Source of the DNA: CAZXEU01 sp964639665
GTDB taxonomy: Bacteria > Bacteroidota > Rhodothermia > Rhodothermales > Bin80
Reading direction: 5' to 3'
DNA length: 42,147 nucleotides
Assembly: GCA_964639665.1 (NCBI GenBank)
Contig: CAZXEU010000003.1
Location: 1-42,147 of the forward strand
A program made the position numbers and the translations under genes. The notes beneath the pieces were generated by a model that did no database searches, was not told where the DNA came from, and worked only from the letters and a program-made list of their open reading frames with translations. The number at the start of each line of letters is the position of its first letter. Position 1 is the stretch's first letter. This document shows positions 22,556 to 32,226 of this stretch, piece by piece.

Positions 22556-24919
22556 ATGAAGAAAGGAACCCTGCCAACCATTCTACTCCTTCTGGCTCTG
22601 GTGCTGGCGACCGTGAGCGGCTGTTTCCAAAGTACGCCACGCTGGACCGAGACTCAGTCCGACGACATTCGCATCGTCACTAACCGCGGCGGACAAACCC
22701 TGGGGTATTCCACGACCTCGGGCATCGGCCTAATCACCGAGGACGGGTTCGCATTCAAAGACCTAAACAAAAGCGGCACGCTGGATCCGTACGAAGACTG
22801 GCGCCTCGGCTCAGAGGAGCGGGCGCAGGATCTGGCCACAAGGATGTCCATCGAGCAGATTGCGGGTCTGATGCTCTATAGCGCTCACCAGGCCGTTCCT
22901 TCGGCCGGCGGCCGGCGCGCCTCTACCTACGGCGGCTTGTCGTACGCCGAAAGCGGCGCACTGGCCTCCGATCTGTCCGATACACAGACGGACTTCCTGA
23001 CCAACGACAACCTGCGGCACGTGCTGCTTACCTCCGTCGAGAGCCCGGAGGTGGCAGCTGTCTGGAATAACAACGCGCAGGCGCTGGTGGAAGGCATCGG
23101 GCTTGGCATCCCGGCGAACAACAGCTCGGATCCCCGCAACCGGACGCGCGCAGAGGCGGAGTTCAATGAGGGCGCAGGCGGCGACATTTCCATGTGGCCG
23201 GGCACGATGGGACTCGCGGCTACGTTCGATGCTGCGCTTGTCCGCCGCTTTGGCGAAATAGCCTCGAGGGAGTACCGGGCGCTGGGCATCACCACGGCGC
23301 TCTCGCCCCAGATTGACCTCGCAACGGAGCCCCGCTGGTACCGCTTCGCCGGCACGTTCGGAGAGCATCCGGGCTTGTCGACGGCCATGGCACGCGCTTA
23401 TGTGGACGGATTCCAGAGCTCGCCTCCCGACGTGGAGATCGCCGGCGGCTGGGGCTATCAAAGCGTCAACGCCATGGTCAAACACTGGCCGGGAGGTGGA
23501 ACCGGAGAGGGAGGCAGGGATGCGCACTACGGCTATGGCAAGTTTGCGGTCTATCCGGGCGGCAACTTCGACACGCATCTGAAGCCCTTTACGGAGGGTG
23601 CCTTTGCCCTGGAAGGACCAACGGGCATGGCATCTGCCGTAATGCCCTACTATACGATATCGTTCAACAAGGACGGCACCTACGGCGAAAACGTGGGAAA
23701 TGCCTACAGCAAGTACATCATCGAAGACTTGCTGCGCGGCACGTACGGCTTCGACGGCGTAGTGTGTACGGACTGGGGCGTAACACGCGACCACCAGGCC
23801 GTGGATCGTTTCGGCCAGGCGCCCTGGGGCGTGGAACACCTCACGGAGGCAGAGCGGCACTACAAGGCGATTATGGCAGGCACGGACCAGTTCGGCGGCA
23901 ACAACGACATGGGACCCGTAATTGAAGCCTACGAGATCGGCGTCCGGGAGCACGGGGAAGAATTCATGCGCCAGCGTTTCGAGGTCTCGGCCGTGCGGCT
24001 GCTCCGAAACATCTTCCGCACCGGACTCTTCGAGAATCCGTACCTGGACGTGGAGGAATCGGCTGCGACTGTCGGAAATGCGGACTTCATGAAGGCCGGC
24101 TACGAGGCGCAGCAGAAGTCGCTCGTCCTGGTCAAGAACAGGGATTCAGCCCTGCCGCTGGCCCGGGGAACCACCGTGTACATTCCACAGCGCTTTGTGC
24201 CTGAAAGTCGCAGCAGGTTTGGCGGCAATGTCACGCCGGCTCACTACGAAGATCCCGTCGATCTTGTCATCGCGCAGCGGTATTTCCAGGTTACATCCGA
24301 TCCGGAAGAGGCCGATGCTGCCATCGTGGTCATCAATGGGCCTGAGTCCTCGGGAGGATATGATGCGGCCGACGTCGAGCGCGGCGGAAACGGGTACATG
24401 CCCATAACGCTGCAGTACGGCGAGTACACGGCCACGCATGCACGCCAGGAGAGTATTGCCGGAGGCGATCCACTGGAAGATTTTACGAACCGGAGCTATC
24501 ACGGCAAGACCGTTACGGCCTCCAACGTCACAGATGCGGAAGCCGTCCGGGATGCTCGCCAGAGAATGAACGGCAAGCCCGTCATCGTGGTCATGAACCT
24601 GTCCAAGCCGGCCGTGGTTGCCGAGTTTGAGCCAGGCGCGGACGCCATCCTCGTTAGCTTTGGTGTGCAGGACCGGGCGATCATGGATATTCTCTCCGGC
24701 GAAGCAGAACCTTCGGGACTTCTGCCCTTGCAAATGCCAAGGGATATGCGGACTGTAGAGGAACAGTACGAGGACACACCGCTCGACATGCAGCCCCACG
24801 TGGACACGCAAGGCCACGCATACGATTTTGCCTTCGGACTGGACTGGGATGGTGTCATTGAGGACGAGCGTACGGCGCTGTATCGCCCGCAAACCGTAAC
24901 TGCCACGCGCACTCCGTAG
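22556..24919 (+). CDS. GH3-family beta-glucosidase-like lipoprotein
   Basis: The ATG at 22556 lies eight bases after GGAGG and begins a lipoprotein signal (MKKGTLPTILLLLALVLATV, then SGC with the lipid Cys). The 787-residue protein has the GH3 N-terminal TIM barrel: LATRMSIEQIAGLML, SPQIDLATEPRWYRFAGTFG, then MVKHWPGGG. The nucleophile is probably Asp406 in FDGVVCTDWG. A C-terminal alpha/beta sandwich follows (KSLVLVKNRDSALPL). GH3 enzymes release terminal beta-glucose, xylose or related residues. The lipid anchor places it in the envelope. It could serve the beta-1,3-glucan locus further right. The longer frame back to 22409 is rejected because it precedes the signal peptide. Confidence 0.92.
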   Translation: MKKGTLPTILLLLALVLATVSGCFQSTPRWTETQSDDIRIVTNRGGQTLGYSTTSGIGLITEDGFAFKDLNKSGTLDPYEDWRLGSEERAQDLATRMSIEQIAGLMLYSAHQAVPSAGGRRASTYGGLSYAESGALASDLSDTQTDFLTNDNLRHVLLTSVESPEVAAVWNNNAQALVEGIGLGIPANNSSDPRNRTRAEAEFNEGAGGDISMWPGTMGLAATFDAALVRRFGEIASREYRALGITTALSPQIDLATEPRWYRFAGTFGEHPGLSTAMARAYVDGFQSSPPDVEIAGGWGYQSVNAMVKHWPGGGTGEGGRDAHYGYGKFAVYPGGNFDTHLKPFTEGAFALEGPTGMASAVMPYYTISFNKDGTYGENVGNAYSKYIIEDLLRGTYGFDGVVCTDWGVTRDHQAVDRFGQAPWGVEHLTEAERHYKAIMAGTDQFGGNNDMGPVIEAYEIGVREHGEEFMRQRFEVSAVRLLRNIFRTGLFENPYLDVEESAATVGNADFMKAGYEAQQKSLVLVKNRDSALPLARGTTVYIPQRFVPESRSRFGGNVTPAHYEDPVDLVIAQRYFQVTSDPEEADAAIVVINGPESSGGYDAADVERGGNGYMPITLQYGEYTATHARQESIAGGDPLEDFTNRSYHGKTVTASNVTDAEAVRDARQRMNGKPVIVVMNLSKPAVVAEFEPGADAILVSFGVQDRAIMDILSGEAEPSGLLPLQMPRDMRTVEEQYEDTPLDMQPHVDTQGHAYDFAFGLDWDGVIEDERTALYRPQTVTATRTP

Positions 24920-25262
24920 GAGCCGCGCTCGGGCCTGCAGGAATCAGTACGCCAGGTTGGTCCGGGTTGTGGCACCTCGCGCGGACTCTCGGAAGCCGAG
25001 GGCCATGGGCCGCCGTTGAATCCTTGTGCTGATCGTCCGCCGCGGCTGCCGTTAGCGCCTGCGGCTTTACTGGACAGGACGTGCCTCCCGGCTCGCCTAG
25101 CCAGCCCTGCGCCTCGGAAAGTCCAGTCCCGGTGGCCTAAGCGAAGGCCGAATGCCACCATACTCCGTCCTTCCTGGTTTGGTACTGAGCGGCCGAACGC
25201 ATCCGGTTTGCCTTTTGGCCGTTGCATGAGCGGCCGGCCTTTCCCGAAGCCCATCCATCTAG
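24920..25262. other. Intergenic gap, nothing recognised
   Basis: About 343 bases between the GH3 gene and the glycosyltransferase. I see no gene, no clear terminator hairpin and no promoter boxes. Confidence 0.4.
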
Positions 25263-26399
25263 ATGATTCCTGTCTTCGTCGTGGGACGCTTTCCGCCGCC
25301 GATGGATGGCCAGTCCCTGGCGACAGCGCGCCTGGCGGCGCTCCTGGAGTCCAATTGCGATGTACGCCGGTTCAATACCATGCCCGGGCACGATAGCCTG
25401 TTCCTTCTAGGAGCTGCCCAGGCCGCTGCGACAACCCGGCATTACCTCCGCCAGCGCCCGCTGCTGAGGAAGGCGCTGGACAGTGCCCCGTCCGCGCCCG
25501 TTCTGTGGTGCAGCATTTCTTCTTCCGTGCTCGGTCACTTTCGTGATGTCCTGGCCACGGCTCCTGCACTTGGCGGACACCCCGTATGTGCGGTCGTGCA
25601 TCGAGGCAACTTTCACGAGGTCTTTGCGCGCGGCCTTACGAGGATCACGGCCCCGCGCCTCGCAAGAAGCGTCGACCTGTTCGTATTCCTCAGTCGCTCG
25701 CTGGCATCGAAAGCCGCAAACTGGATACCCGAGCACAAAATCCGCGTTGCGCCCAATACCATAGATACCGATTCCGAGTGCACGTCCGAGGAAATAGAAA
25801 GAAAGCAGCTCGCCCGAAAGGGGCGCACTACCGCAAACCTGCTTTTTCTCAGCAACATGGTGGCCTCGAAAGGCTACTACGATGTACTCGATGCGGTCGC
25901 ATTGCTGCGCGCCCGCGGCCACGCCGTGCGCGCTACTTTTGCGGGACGATGGAACATGGAGGAGGACCGGAAGTCGTTCAACGACCGCGTTGATGTCCTC
26001 GGGCTGAAGGATGCGGTTATGCCTGTCGGTCCCGTTACGCAACGGTCCGCCATCAAGGCACTGCACCTGGAGGCGGACGTGCTTGTTCTTCCCACGTACT
26101 ACGAGAACGAGGCTCAGCCCCTTGCCGTTATCGAAGCGCTCGCAGCAGCCACGCCCGTAGTGGTCACGCGACACGGCTCGCTCCCGGAAATGGTCCGCGA
26201 CGGCATGGAGGCAATATTTGTACGGCAGCGCTGCGCGGAAGACATCGCCTCAGCCGTGGAGCGCCTCCTGCCTCCGGATGACTGGATGGCGCCCTCGCAA
26301 TGCGCCAGGGAGCGATACCTTGCGGCCTTCTCTCCGGACATTGTTCGCGCCAAGTGGTGTACTATCGTGGAAGTGCTGGCCGGCCGCCGGGGACAATAG
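25263..26399 (+). CDS. GT4-family glycosyltransferase
   Basis: The 378-residue protein has a GT-B fold. The N-terminal acceptor part opens with VFVVGRFPPPMDGQSLATAR. The donor-binding part has NLLFLSNMVASKGYYDVLDA (about 199-218) and the E-x7-E region YENEAQPLAVIEALAAATPVV (about 280-300), typical of GT4 retaining transferases using nucleotide sugars. No signal peptide or membrane anchor is seen. It stands alone between the GH3 lipoprotein and the Dph6-like gene, which it faces tail to tail with ten bases between. Acceptor and sugar are unknown. Confidence 0.85.
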   Translation: MIPVFVVGRFPPPMDGQSLATARLAALLESNCDVRRFNTMPGHDSLFLLGAAQAAATTRHYLRQRPLLRKALDSAPSAPVLWCSISSSVLGHFRDVLATAPALGGHPVCAVVHRGNFHEVFARGLTRITAPRLARSVDLFVFLSRSLASKAANWIPEHKIRVAPNTIDTDSECTSEEIERKQLARKGRTTANLLFLSNMVASKGYYDVLDAVALLRARGHAVRATFAGRWNMEEDRKSFNDRVDVLGLKDAVMPVGPVTQRSAIKALHLEADVLVLPTYYENEAQPLAVIEALAAATPVVVTRHGSLPEMVRDGMEAIFVRQRCAEDIASAVERLLPPDDWMAPSQCARERYLAAFSPDIVRAKWCTIVEVLAGRRGQ

Positions 26400-26409
26400 T
26401 CCCGGCGCC

Positions 26410-27135
26410 TTACGCAGGGCCTTGATCCGGCAGGACGTCCGCGTAGGCGTAGGAACCGGCAGGAATCTCACTTCCGTCTGCATCCTCGATGGACCGCCTT
26501 ACTATCGGACCTGGAATCGCCGGGATCGCGGCAGCGAACATGGGCCCTGCCACCACGCACGTGTGAAACTCTCCGTTTTCTCCCAGGGGATCCGTGCCCT
26601 CGGGCAGGTCGGCCAGGAACGTCTCATCGTACCACCTGCCCGCAAACTCCGGATTGAGCACTGAAGGGTTTACCGCCGTCACGATGGCCCGCAGGCCGGA
26701 TGCGAGCATCTGCCGGGCCAGCGCGAGCGTATCACTGCCCCAGACAGGGAAAAGCGGCACAAAGCCGGTTCCCTTAAACTGGTGCTCCCTGTAGCGGCGA
26801 ATGTCTTCAAGAAAGAGATCGCCGAATGCCAGGTGCCGGGCGCCGAGGCCCGGCGGTAGGGATCGTACTTCATCCAGAAAACGGGCTACTGCCGATTCGT
26901 ATTGCGCATTCGAACAGGGATACGGAATCGGAATCTTGTACAGGGGCAGACCCAGCATTGCTGCTTGCCTTTCCAGCACCCACTCCGGGGTCGAATGAAT
27001 GGAAACGCGGCCGAATGCCCTGGTAACCGTTGTGAATAGGCCACGAATCTCGCTGCCTTCCCGCCTGAGGACATGAAGGGCCCATGCTGAATCCTTGCCG
27101 GTGGACCACGAAACAAGAACAGGGGCTGCTGCCAT
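26410..27135 (-). CDS. Dph6-like PP-loop ATPase (adenine nucleotide alpha hydrolase)
   Basis: The 241-residue protein begins with the PP-loop SWSTGKDSAWAL (9-20). It carries the Dph6-type motifs LAFGDLFLEDIRRYREHQF (about 122-140) and DPLGENGEFHT (about 193-203). In eukaryotes and archaea Dph6 amidates diphthine on elongation factor 2, a modification bacteria lack. The bacterial branch must therefore use its adenylating, amide-forming chemistry on another substrate, still unknown. It is a monocistronic minus-strand gene. Confidence 0.85.
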   Translation of the reverse strand: MAAAPVLVSWSTGKDSAWALHVLRREGSEIRGLFTTVTRAFGRVSIHSTPEWVLERQAAMLGLPLYKIPIPYPCSNAQYESAVARFLDEVRSLPPGLGARHLAFGDLFLEDIRRYREHQFKGTGFVPLFPVWGSDTLALARQMLASGLRAIVTAVNPSVLNPEFAGRWYDETFLADLPEGTDPLGENGEFHTCVVAGPMFAAAIPAIPGPIVRRSIEDADGSEIPAGSYAYADVLPDQGPA

Positions 27136-27464
27136 GCCTGTGCCTAATGCGCGTATTTGGCCGAAGATAACGCCCGAGGCAGTGAGGAAGGCTGCAGGAA
27201 GCAGGCTGAGTTGACTATTGCCGCCTGGCGTAGACTCACCCGATCAGACGGATGCGGACCCGCAGCGGAACATGGCACCGGATATACATACTCCAACCGC
27301 TACGAATAGCGGAGAGGGAGCGTAATCCAACCGCGCCTTGTTCCCTGAACCTACGCATTTGGAGCCACTGCAGCCGCAAGCTACTTCCGTGCCATGCGAC
27401 AATATGGGCACGGTGGCCGAAAACCGGGCAGTGATTTGATCCAGACGCTGCCTTGCTGCGCGGC
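27136..27464. other. Intergenic gap, nothing recognised
   Basis: About 329 bases between two minus-strand genes, containing the presumed promoter of the Dph6-like gene and the 3' end of the Asp-box transcript. No hairpin, repeat or small gene convinced me. Confidence 0.4.
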
Positions 27465-30059
27465 CTAGTTGGCTACTACCATCCGCTTGCTGAGGCGGGA
27501 CCCGTTAGCCTCCAGCACTGCGAAATAGACGCCGCTTGAAAGCGCACGCGCATCCCATTCCAGGGTATGGGCACCGGCCCGATAGGTCCCGCTGGCGAGC
27601 TCTGCCACGCGCCGGCCCAGCAGATCAAATACACGGAGCCGAACCGGGTAAGGCCGCTCAAGCGAAAAAGCGATTGTCGTGGCGCCGGCAAACGGATTTG
27701 GATAATTCTGCTCAAGCCGTATGTCCCGCTTCGCAGCTTCCGGCTCATCTTCTGCTGGGAGGATTTCAGTCAGGTCGTACGTCCAGACGCCGCGGCCATG
27801 CGTAGCCAGCACTACCTCGTCATCCACGAGGATCATGCGCCAGATGGAGACCGCAGGAAGGCCGTTGTCACTATAGGACCAGCTCTGTCCTCCGTTTTCG
27901 GAGAGGAAGAGGCCGATTTCAGTGCCGACCCAGATCGTGCTCGTATCGTGCGGCATTACCAACAGGTCGTACACGGCTACGTCCGGAAAACCGTTTGTAC
28001 TTGTGCCGGAACCTTCAAATCCTGACAGGTCGGACCACGTCTGGCCCAAGTCCTTCGTTCGCAATACCTTGGGGCTCCCTCGGACGGAAAACAGCACGTA
28101 CGCCGTGCTGTCTTCGACAGGATGCGTAGCCAACCCCGAAATGTTGGACTCCGGTGCCAATTCCGGTACGGATACGGGCTCGAAGGAATTCCCGAAGTCC
28201 GTGGATACATGCATGGTGCCCGTTACCGGAGCGCTGTCGTCAAGCCGGAAACCGGCCCATACCACTGCAGGACCTGCCAGCGACACCCGGACCTTTCCCG
28301 AGGCATGCCATCCGTACTGCACCGCGCCCCATTCGCGGCTGGCAACAGGTATGAGCTCCCAGGATTCGGCAAAATCCTCCGATCGCCAGATCCCGCTCGG
28401 ACCGATCAGGAATACGGTATCCGGATCCCCGGGCGAACTGGCAAGGGACGTGATGAATGGCGCGTTGTCTCGTCCAGTGTCGGTTATGCCCTCCATGGCC
28501 GAAGCCCAGCTGGCCCCGCCGTTCGTGGATCTCTCAAGCTGGTTGAACTGGTATGTGCGCAAGAGAAACCTGTCATCCTCCGAGTGCCAGATAGTATCGA
28601 ATCCGTCCCCTCCTCCCGCCGGCAGCCAGCCCCGGCTCGCGATGGGATTGACGTAGGATCGCCACGTGCCGTTGTCCTGCGTCCCGCCAATGTAGGAATT
28701 GATTCCAGGACGCTTGGCCACTCCGTAGAACTGGGTCGTGTTGTAACGGCGGTAGGCCGGCACGAACCTTTCTCCGCTGTCGGTGGAGCGGTAGACGCCT
28801 CCGTCATTCGCGTTTAGCACCATGAAATGGTCGCCGGTGCCTCCCAGTGGCGCGGTAAGGATGTTGTGATGGTCAACGTGCACTACGCCGTTGGCTGGCA
28901 GATTCCTGAGCGCCGCCGTATCGCCCGCCACGGTAGCCTCCCAGAGCTGAATGCCACCCAGGAAAACCTTGTTCGGGTCGGAGGGATGCACAGCCAGCGT
29001 CTGGTTATACCATCCCTGGCGACCGAGCCAATTAAAGCTGTCTTCGAACTGCGCGGATACCAGGCGCGTCCAGGATGCTCCGGCATCCATTGAGCGGTAC
29101 AGCTCCGAGCCATTGCCGCTCGCTTCTGCGGAAAAGTACACGACATCAGGCTCCGAGGGTGCTATCGCCAGCTCCATTCTCAGCACCGGGCGCGCGAACG
29201 TGCCGTGAGACAGCTGCCAGGTCCGCCCCCCGTCACCCGACTGCATGATGCCATCGCCATTAACAGCCGCGAATTGAATGCTGAAGTCGTCCGGCCGGAC
29301 CTTCAGATCCTGGACACGGCCCCTGCCACGATATGTGGCATCCCATGAATCTCCCCCGTCTGCGCTGCGGAATACCCCCGAGTTGGTCACCGCCACAACG
29401 GTATTCGCGTCTGAGGGATCTACGGCGAGCCGGTTGACATAGCGAAAATCATGCGTGCCGGAAGTGCTCCGCAGGTGCCGCCACGTCCGGCCCCGGTCCA
29501 CGGACTTGAATATCCCGTCACCCGCAATGGCATCCAGGTTGCCGAAGCCCTCTCCGGTTCCCAAATAGATGATGTCGTGATCCGAATCCGCCATGACAAG
29601 CGCAGAGACGGATAGCACGGGCAGATCCTCCGTAAGGGAAGTCCAGGAGGCTCCGCCGTCCGCCGTATGCCAGAGACCGCCTCCTACCGACCCTGCATAC
29701 CACGTGTTCGACTCCGGATCGTCCGGGTCGATGATAAGGCCGCGCGTGCGGCCCGGAACGTTGCCCGGACCCCGTTCCACCCACGCAAGCCTGGTGCCCG
29801 GCTTCTTGCGGGCCTGCCGTGCCTTTTCCAATTCCGCGAGGCGGTATGCCGCGGGATAGGCCGCGGCGCCCACTCCCGCGCGGATGGCGGCGTGAAAGGC
29901 TAAAAACTCTCCGGGATGGCTATAGCCGGAGGCTTGATCCGACATGACCTTCTCCGGCTCCATCTGCGCTACGGTAAGCCCTTCGGGCGGACCACCGGAT
30001 AGCGCGACCAGTAGCGCGATGAGCACAGCACGGCAGAATTTGCAAGTACCGGTTTCCAT
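27465..30059 (-). CDS. T9SS-exported Asp-box (BNR/VPS10-like) repeat protein, second copy
   Basis: The ATG at 30059 (METGTCKFCRAVLIALLVAL) starts at the signal peptide; the frame extends further upstream, but those 51 residues are not secretion-like. The 864-residue protein has Asp-box turns (TADGGASW, SVDRGRTW, SADGGDSW, SGDGGRTW, SMDAGASW, STNGGASW, SENGGQSW). It ends in a type A type IX sorting domain (EQNYPNPFAGATTIAFSLE, FDLLGRRVAEL, final SKRMVVAN). The early segment VERGPGNVPGRTRGLIIDPD lines up with VGPTNIPGRISDIEYDPA of the protein at 11655-14207, so they are paralogues. No sialidase catalytic motif was recognised. A surface-binding or structural role is likely. Confidence 0.9.
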   Translation of the reverse strand: METGTCKFCRAVLIALLVALSGGPPEGLTVAQMEPEKVMSDQASGYSHPGEFLAFHAAIRAGVGAAAYPAAYRLAELEKARQARKKPGTRLAWVERGPGNVPGRTRGLIIDPDDPESNTWYAGSVGGGLWHTADGGASWTSLTEDLPVLSVSALVMADSDHDIIYLGTGEGFGNLDAIAGDGIFKSVDRGRTWRHLRSTSGTHDFRYVNRLAVDPSDANTVVAVTNSGVFRSADGGDSWDATYRGRGRVQDLKVRPDDFSIQFAAVNGDGIMQSGDGGRTWQLSHGTFARPVLRMELAIAPSEPDVVYFSAEASGNGSELYRSMDAGASWTRLVSAQFEDSFNWLGRQGWYNQTLAVHPSDPNKVFLGGIQLWEATVAGDTAALRNLPANGVVHVDHHNILTAPLGGTGDHFMVLNANDGGVYRSTDSGERFVPAYRRYNTTQFYGVAKRPGINSYIGGTQDNGTWRSYVNPIASRGWLPAGGGDGFDTIWHSEDDRFLLRTYQFNQLERSTNGGASWASAMEGITDTGRDNAPFITSLASSPGDPDTVFLIGPSGIWRSEDFAESWELIPVASREWGAVQYGWHASGKVRVSLAGPAVVWAGFRLDDSAPVTGTMHVSTDFGNSFEPVSVPELAPESNISGLATHPVEDSTAYVLFSVRGSPKVLRTKDLGQTWSDLSGFEGSGTSTNGFPDVAVYDLLVMPHDTSTIWVGTEIGLFLSENGGQSWSYSDNGLPAVSIWRMILVDDEVVLATHGRGVWTYDLTEILPAEDEPEAAKRDIRLEQNYPNPFAGATTIAFSLERPYPVRLRVFDLLGRRVAELASGTYRAGAHTLEWDARALSSGVYFAVLEANGSRLSKRMVVAN

Positions 30060-30651
30060 GCAGCTATAAGCAGTGCGTGCGCGGGATCGGGGCGTCGTGC
30101 ATGAAACGGAAGCCCTACGCCCAGCAAATTGCAACCTATGAAATGCCTTGGTTCCATTCAATCTTGGTTCCTTTAGGGCCCGCCCAAGCGCACTCCGGCG
30201 CGTCCATGCCACCTGCAGCCTCTGACACCACCGAGGGGCGCACCCCTTTACAGCTACCGCACAAGGAGCATTCTAAACGCTTTTAGTAGACCCTTCGGAC
30301 GAAGGGCCGTTTGCTGCATGTCTTGATGCAAGCGCGTAACCCCAGCTGCGCCCGCGCGCCCGCGGGCGCCTCCCAGCCGCCGGTAGCCAGTCTTGTGCCC
30401 AAGGCCTCCAAGCCGGCACCGGGCGCGCGTGAAGGCCCCGTGCGCTATTTTCCGAGGCACGTATTATTATCCACGCGGAATCAGTCCCTTGCCGTAAAGA
30501 ATCGAACCAGGCGGCTATCCTGCATGTCCCGGCCTCACGCTTACCTTCGAAGTCGCCATTGACCAATCCGGGCTTTACCTGAATCGCTGCAGGCACGGCT
30601 TGGCAGGGCAGGCCCATGTGCCGACCAGCATACCACGAAGCACAAGGCTGA
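30060..30651. other. Divergent intergenic region with two small hairpins
   Basis: About 592 bases separate the divergent Asp-box and sugar-porter genes, so promoters for both belong here. Two perfect small hairpins lie close together: CTAAA-CGCT-TTTAG at 30273-30286 and CCCTTC-GGAC-GAAGGG at 30291-30306. Neither is followed by a T-run on the plus strand. An AT-rich patch (TATTTTCCGAGGCACGTATT) lies at about 30443-30462. No gene is supported. Confidence 0.45.
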
Positions 30652-32226
30652 ATGACCAATCGAATCTTTGTTTTCCGGACGGCCCTCATCGTGGCATTGG
30701 GCGGATTCCTGATGGGCTTCGACGCTTCGGTCATCTCGGGCGTAGTCGGCTTCATCGAAATCGAGTTTGCGCTCAGCAAGCTTCAACTCGGCTGGGCCGT
30801 GAGCTCGCTTACGCTGACATCGACACTCGCCATGCTGGTTGCCGGCCCGCTCAGCGACCGCTTCGGCCGCCGCAGCATGCTGTACCTGGCAGCGGTGCTC
30901 TATGCCGTCTCCGCCATAGCGTCTGCGCTTGCTCCCTCGTTCTGGTTTCTCGTCATAGCGCGCATGATAGGCGGTCTCGGCGTGGGCGCCTCGCTGATTA
31001 TCGCTCCGATGTACATCGCGGAGCTTGCGCCGCCCGCCGTGCGCGGACAGATGGTGTCCTTCAATCAACTCAATATCGTGCTGGGCATCTCGGTCGCGTT
31101 CTTTTCCAACTACCTGGTGCTGCAGCTGGGAGATTCTACGGCCGCCTGGGCGAAGGCTCTTGCCTTCGGTCCCAACAACTGGCGGTGGATGCTGGGCCTG
31201 GAGACGCTGCCCGCCGTGCTCTACTTCTTCAGCCTCTTTGCCGTACCCGAGAGTCCGCGCTGGCTCGTCATGAAGGGCCGCGAGGAGGCGGGCTTTGCCA
31301 TCATGCGCCGCGCGAGCGGAGTGCAGGCTGCGTCCCTCGAACTGCAAGCCCTCAAGCGCAGCCTTGAGCCCGCCGCGAGCCAGAGAAAAGCCGCGGCGAA
31401 GTCCATTACAAGCACGCTCGCGTCGCTGCGCTCGTCGCGGTTCTTCCAGATCTTTGCGCGGCCCATGCGGCTGGTACTGCTTATCGGCGTCGTCATAGCC
31501 ATCATCCAGCAAATCACGGGCATCAACGCGGTCTTCTTCTACGCGCCCATGATCTTCGAGCAGTCCGGCCTTGGCACGGATGCCGCTTTCATGCAGGCGA
31601 TTCTGGTGGGCCTGGTCAATCTGGTCTTTACCATCGTCGCCATCATGCTCGTTGACCGCCTGGGCAGGAAGCCGCTCCTCAGCGCAGGCCTTGCGGGCAT
31701 GGCCGTGTCCATGACTATCCTGGCAATGGGATTCTTCTCCGCCACGTATTCGCTGGATGAGGAAAGCCTGGCCGCTCTTCCCGAAGGCATTTCAGATGCC
31801 GAGCTTGCACCGCTTGTCGGCCAGACATTCGAAAGCGACGTCGCCTGGAAGCAGGCAGCGGCGGAAGCGCTTGGCCCGGAACGTGCCCAACTCTTCGAAT
31901 CGGAACTCATCGCGGCCGCCATCAGCGTGAACCCGTGGATAATTCTCGCAGGTATCCTGTTCTTCGTGGCCTCGTTCGCAGCCTCGGCCGGTCCTGTCAT
32001 GTGGGTACTGTTCTCCGAGCTGTTTCCCAATACGATCCGGGGTATGGCCATATCCTTCGTGGGCCTGGTAAACAGTGCCGTCAGTTTCTCGGTACAGCTC
32101 GTCTTCCCGTGGGAGCTTGCCAATCTCGGCAGCGCCGTGACATTTTTCATATACGGCGTCTTTGCCGCGCTCGGCCTCGTATTTGTCCTGGTCATGCTTC
32201 CGGAAACCAAGGGCCGCTCGCTGTAG
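30652..32226 (+). CDS. MFS sugar porter, ending at an in-frame TAG inside its last conserved motif
   Basis: The 524-residue protein has twelve membrane segments and the sugar-porter marks: GGFLMGFDASVISG (TM1), AGPLSDRFGRRSM, PESPRWLVMKGREEAG in the middle loop, QQITGINAVFFYAPMIFE (TM7) and PETKGRSL at the end. It has the long extracellular loop between TM9 and TM10 seen in Bacteroidota members. Such carriers import hexoses or oligosaccharides with protons. The normal ending PETKGRSLEE(L/I)E is broken: TAG at 32224-32226 stands where the first Glu codon is expected, and the same frame continues ELETILVRQPAS before another TAG. The gene heads the beta-glucan gene set, 51 bases before the next gene. 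Confidence 0.92.
   Translation: MTNRIFVFRTALIVALGGFLMGFDASVISGVVGFIEIEFALSKLQLGWAVSSLTLTSTLAMLVAGPLSDRFGRRSMLYLAAVLYAVSAIASALAPSFWFLVIARMIGGLGVGASLIIAPMYIAELAPPAVRGQMVSFNQLNIVLGISVAFFSNYLVLQLGDSTAAWAKALAFGPNNWRWMLGLETLPAVLYFFSLFAVPESPRWLVMKGREEAGFAIMRRASGVQAASLELQALKRSLEPAASQRKAAAKSITSTLASLRSSRFFQIFARPMRLVLLIGVVIAIIQQITGINAVFFYAPMIFEQSGLGTDAAFMQAILVGLVNLVFTIVAIMLVDRLGRKPLLSAGLAGMAVSMTILAMGFFSATYSLDEESLAALPEGISDAELAPLVGQTFESDVAWKQAAAEALGPERAQLFESELIAAAISVNPWIILAGILFFVASFAASAGPVMWVLFSELFPNTIRGMAISFVGLVNSAVSFSVQLVFPWELANLGSAVTFFIYGVFAALGLVFVLVMLPETKGRSL

Noticed and set aside
22811..23953. 380-codon minus-strand open frame
   Set aside because: It is antisense to the GH3 catalytic domain, with no motif or ribosome site.
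30600..31367. 255-codon plus-strand frame overlapping the sugar porter
   Set aside because: It is a different frame of the porter gene, rich in Arg/His, without membrane segments or motifs.
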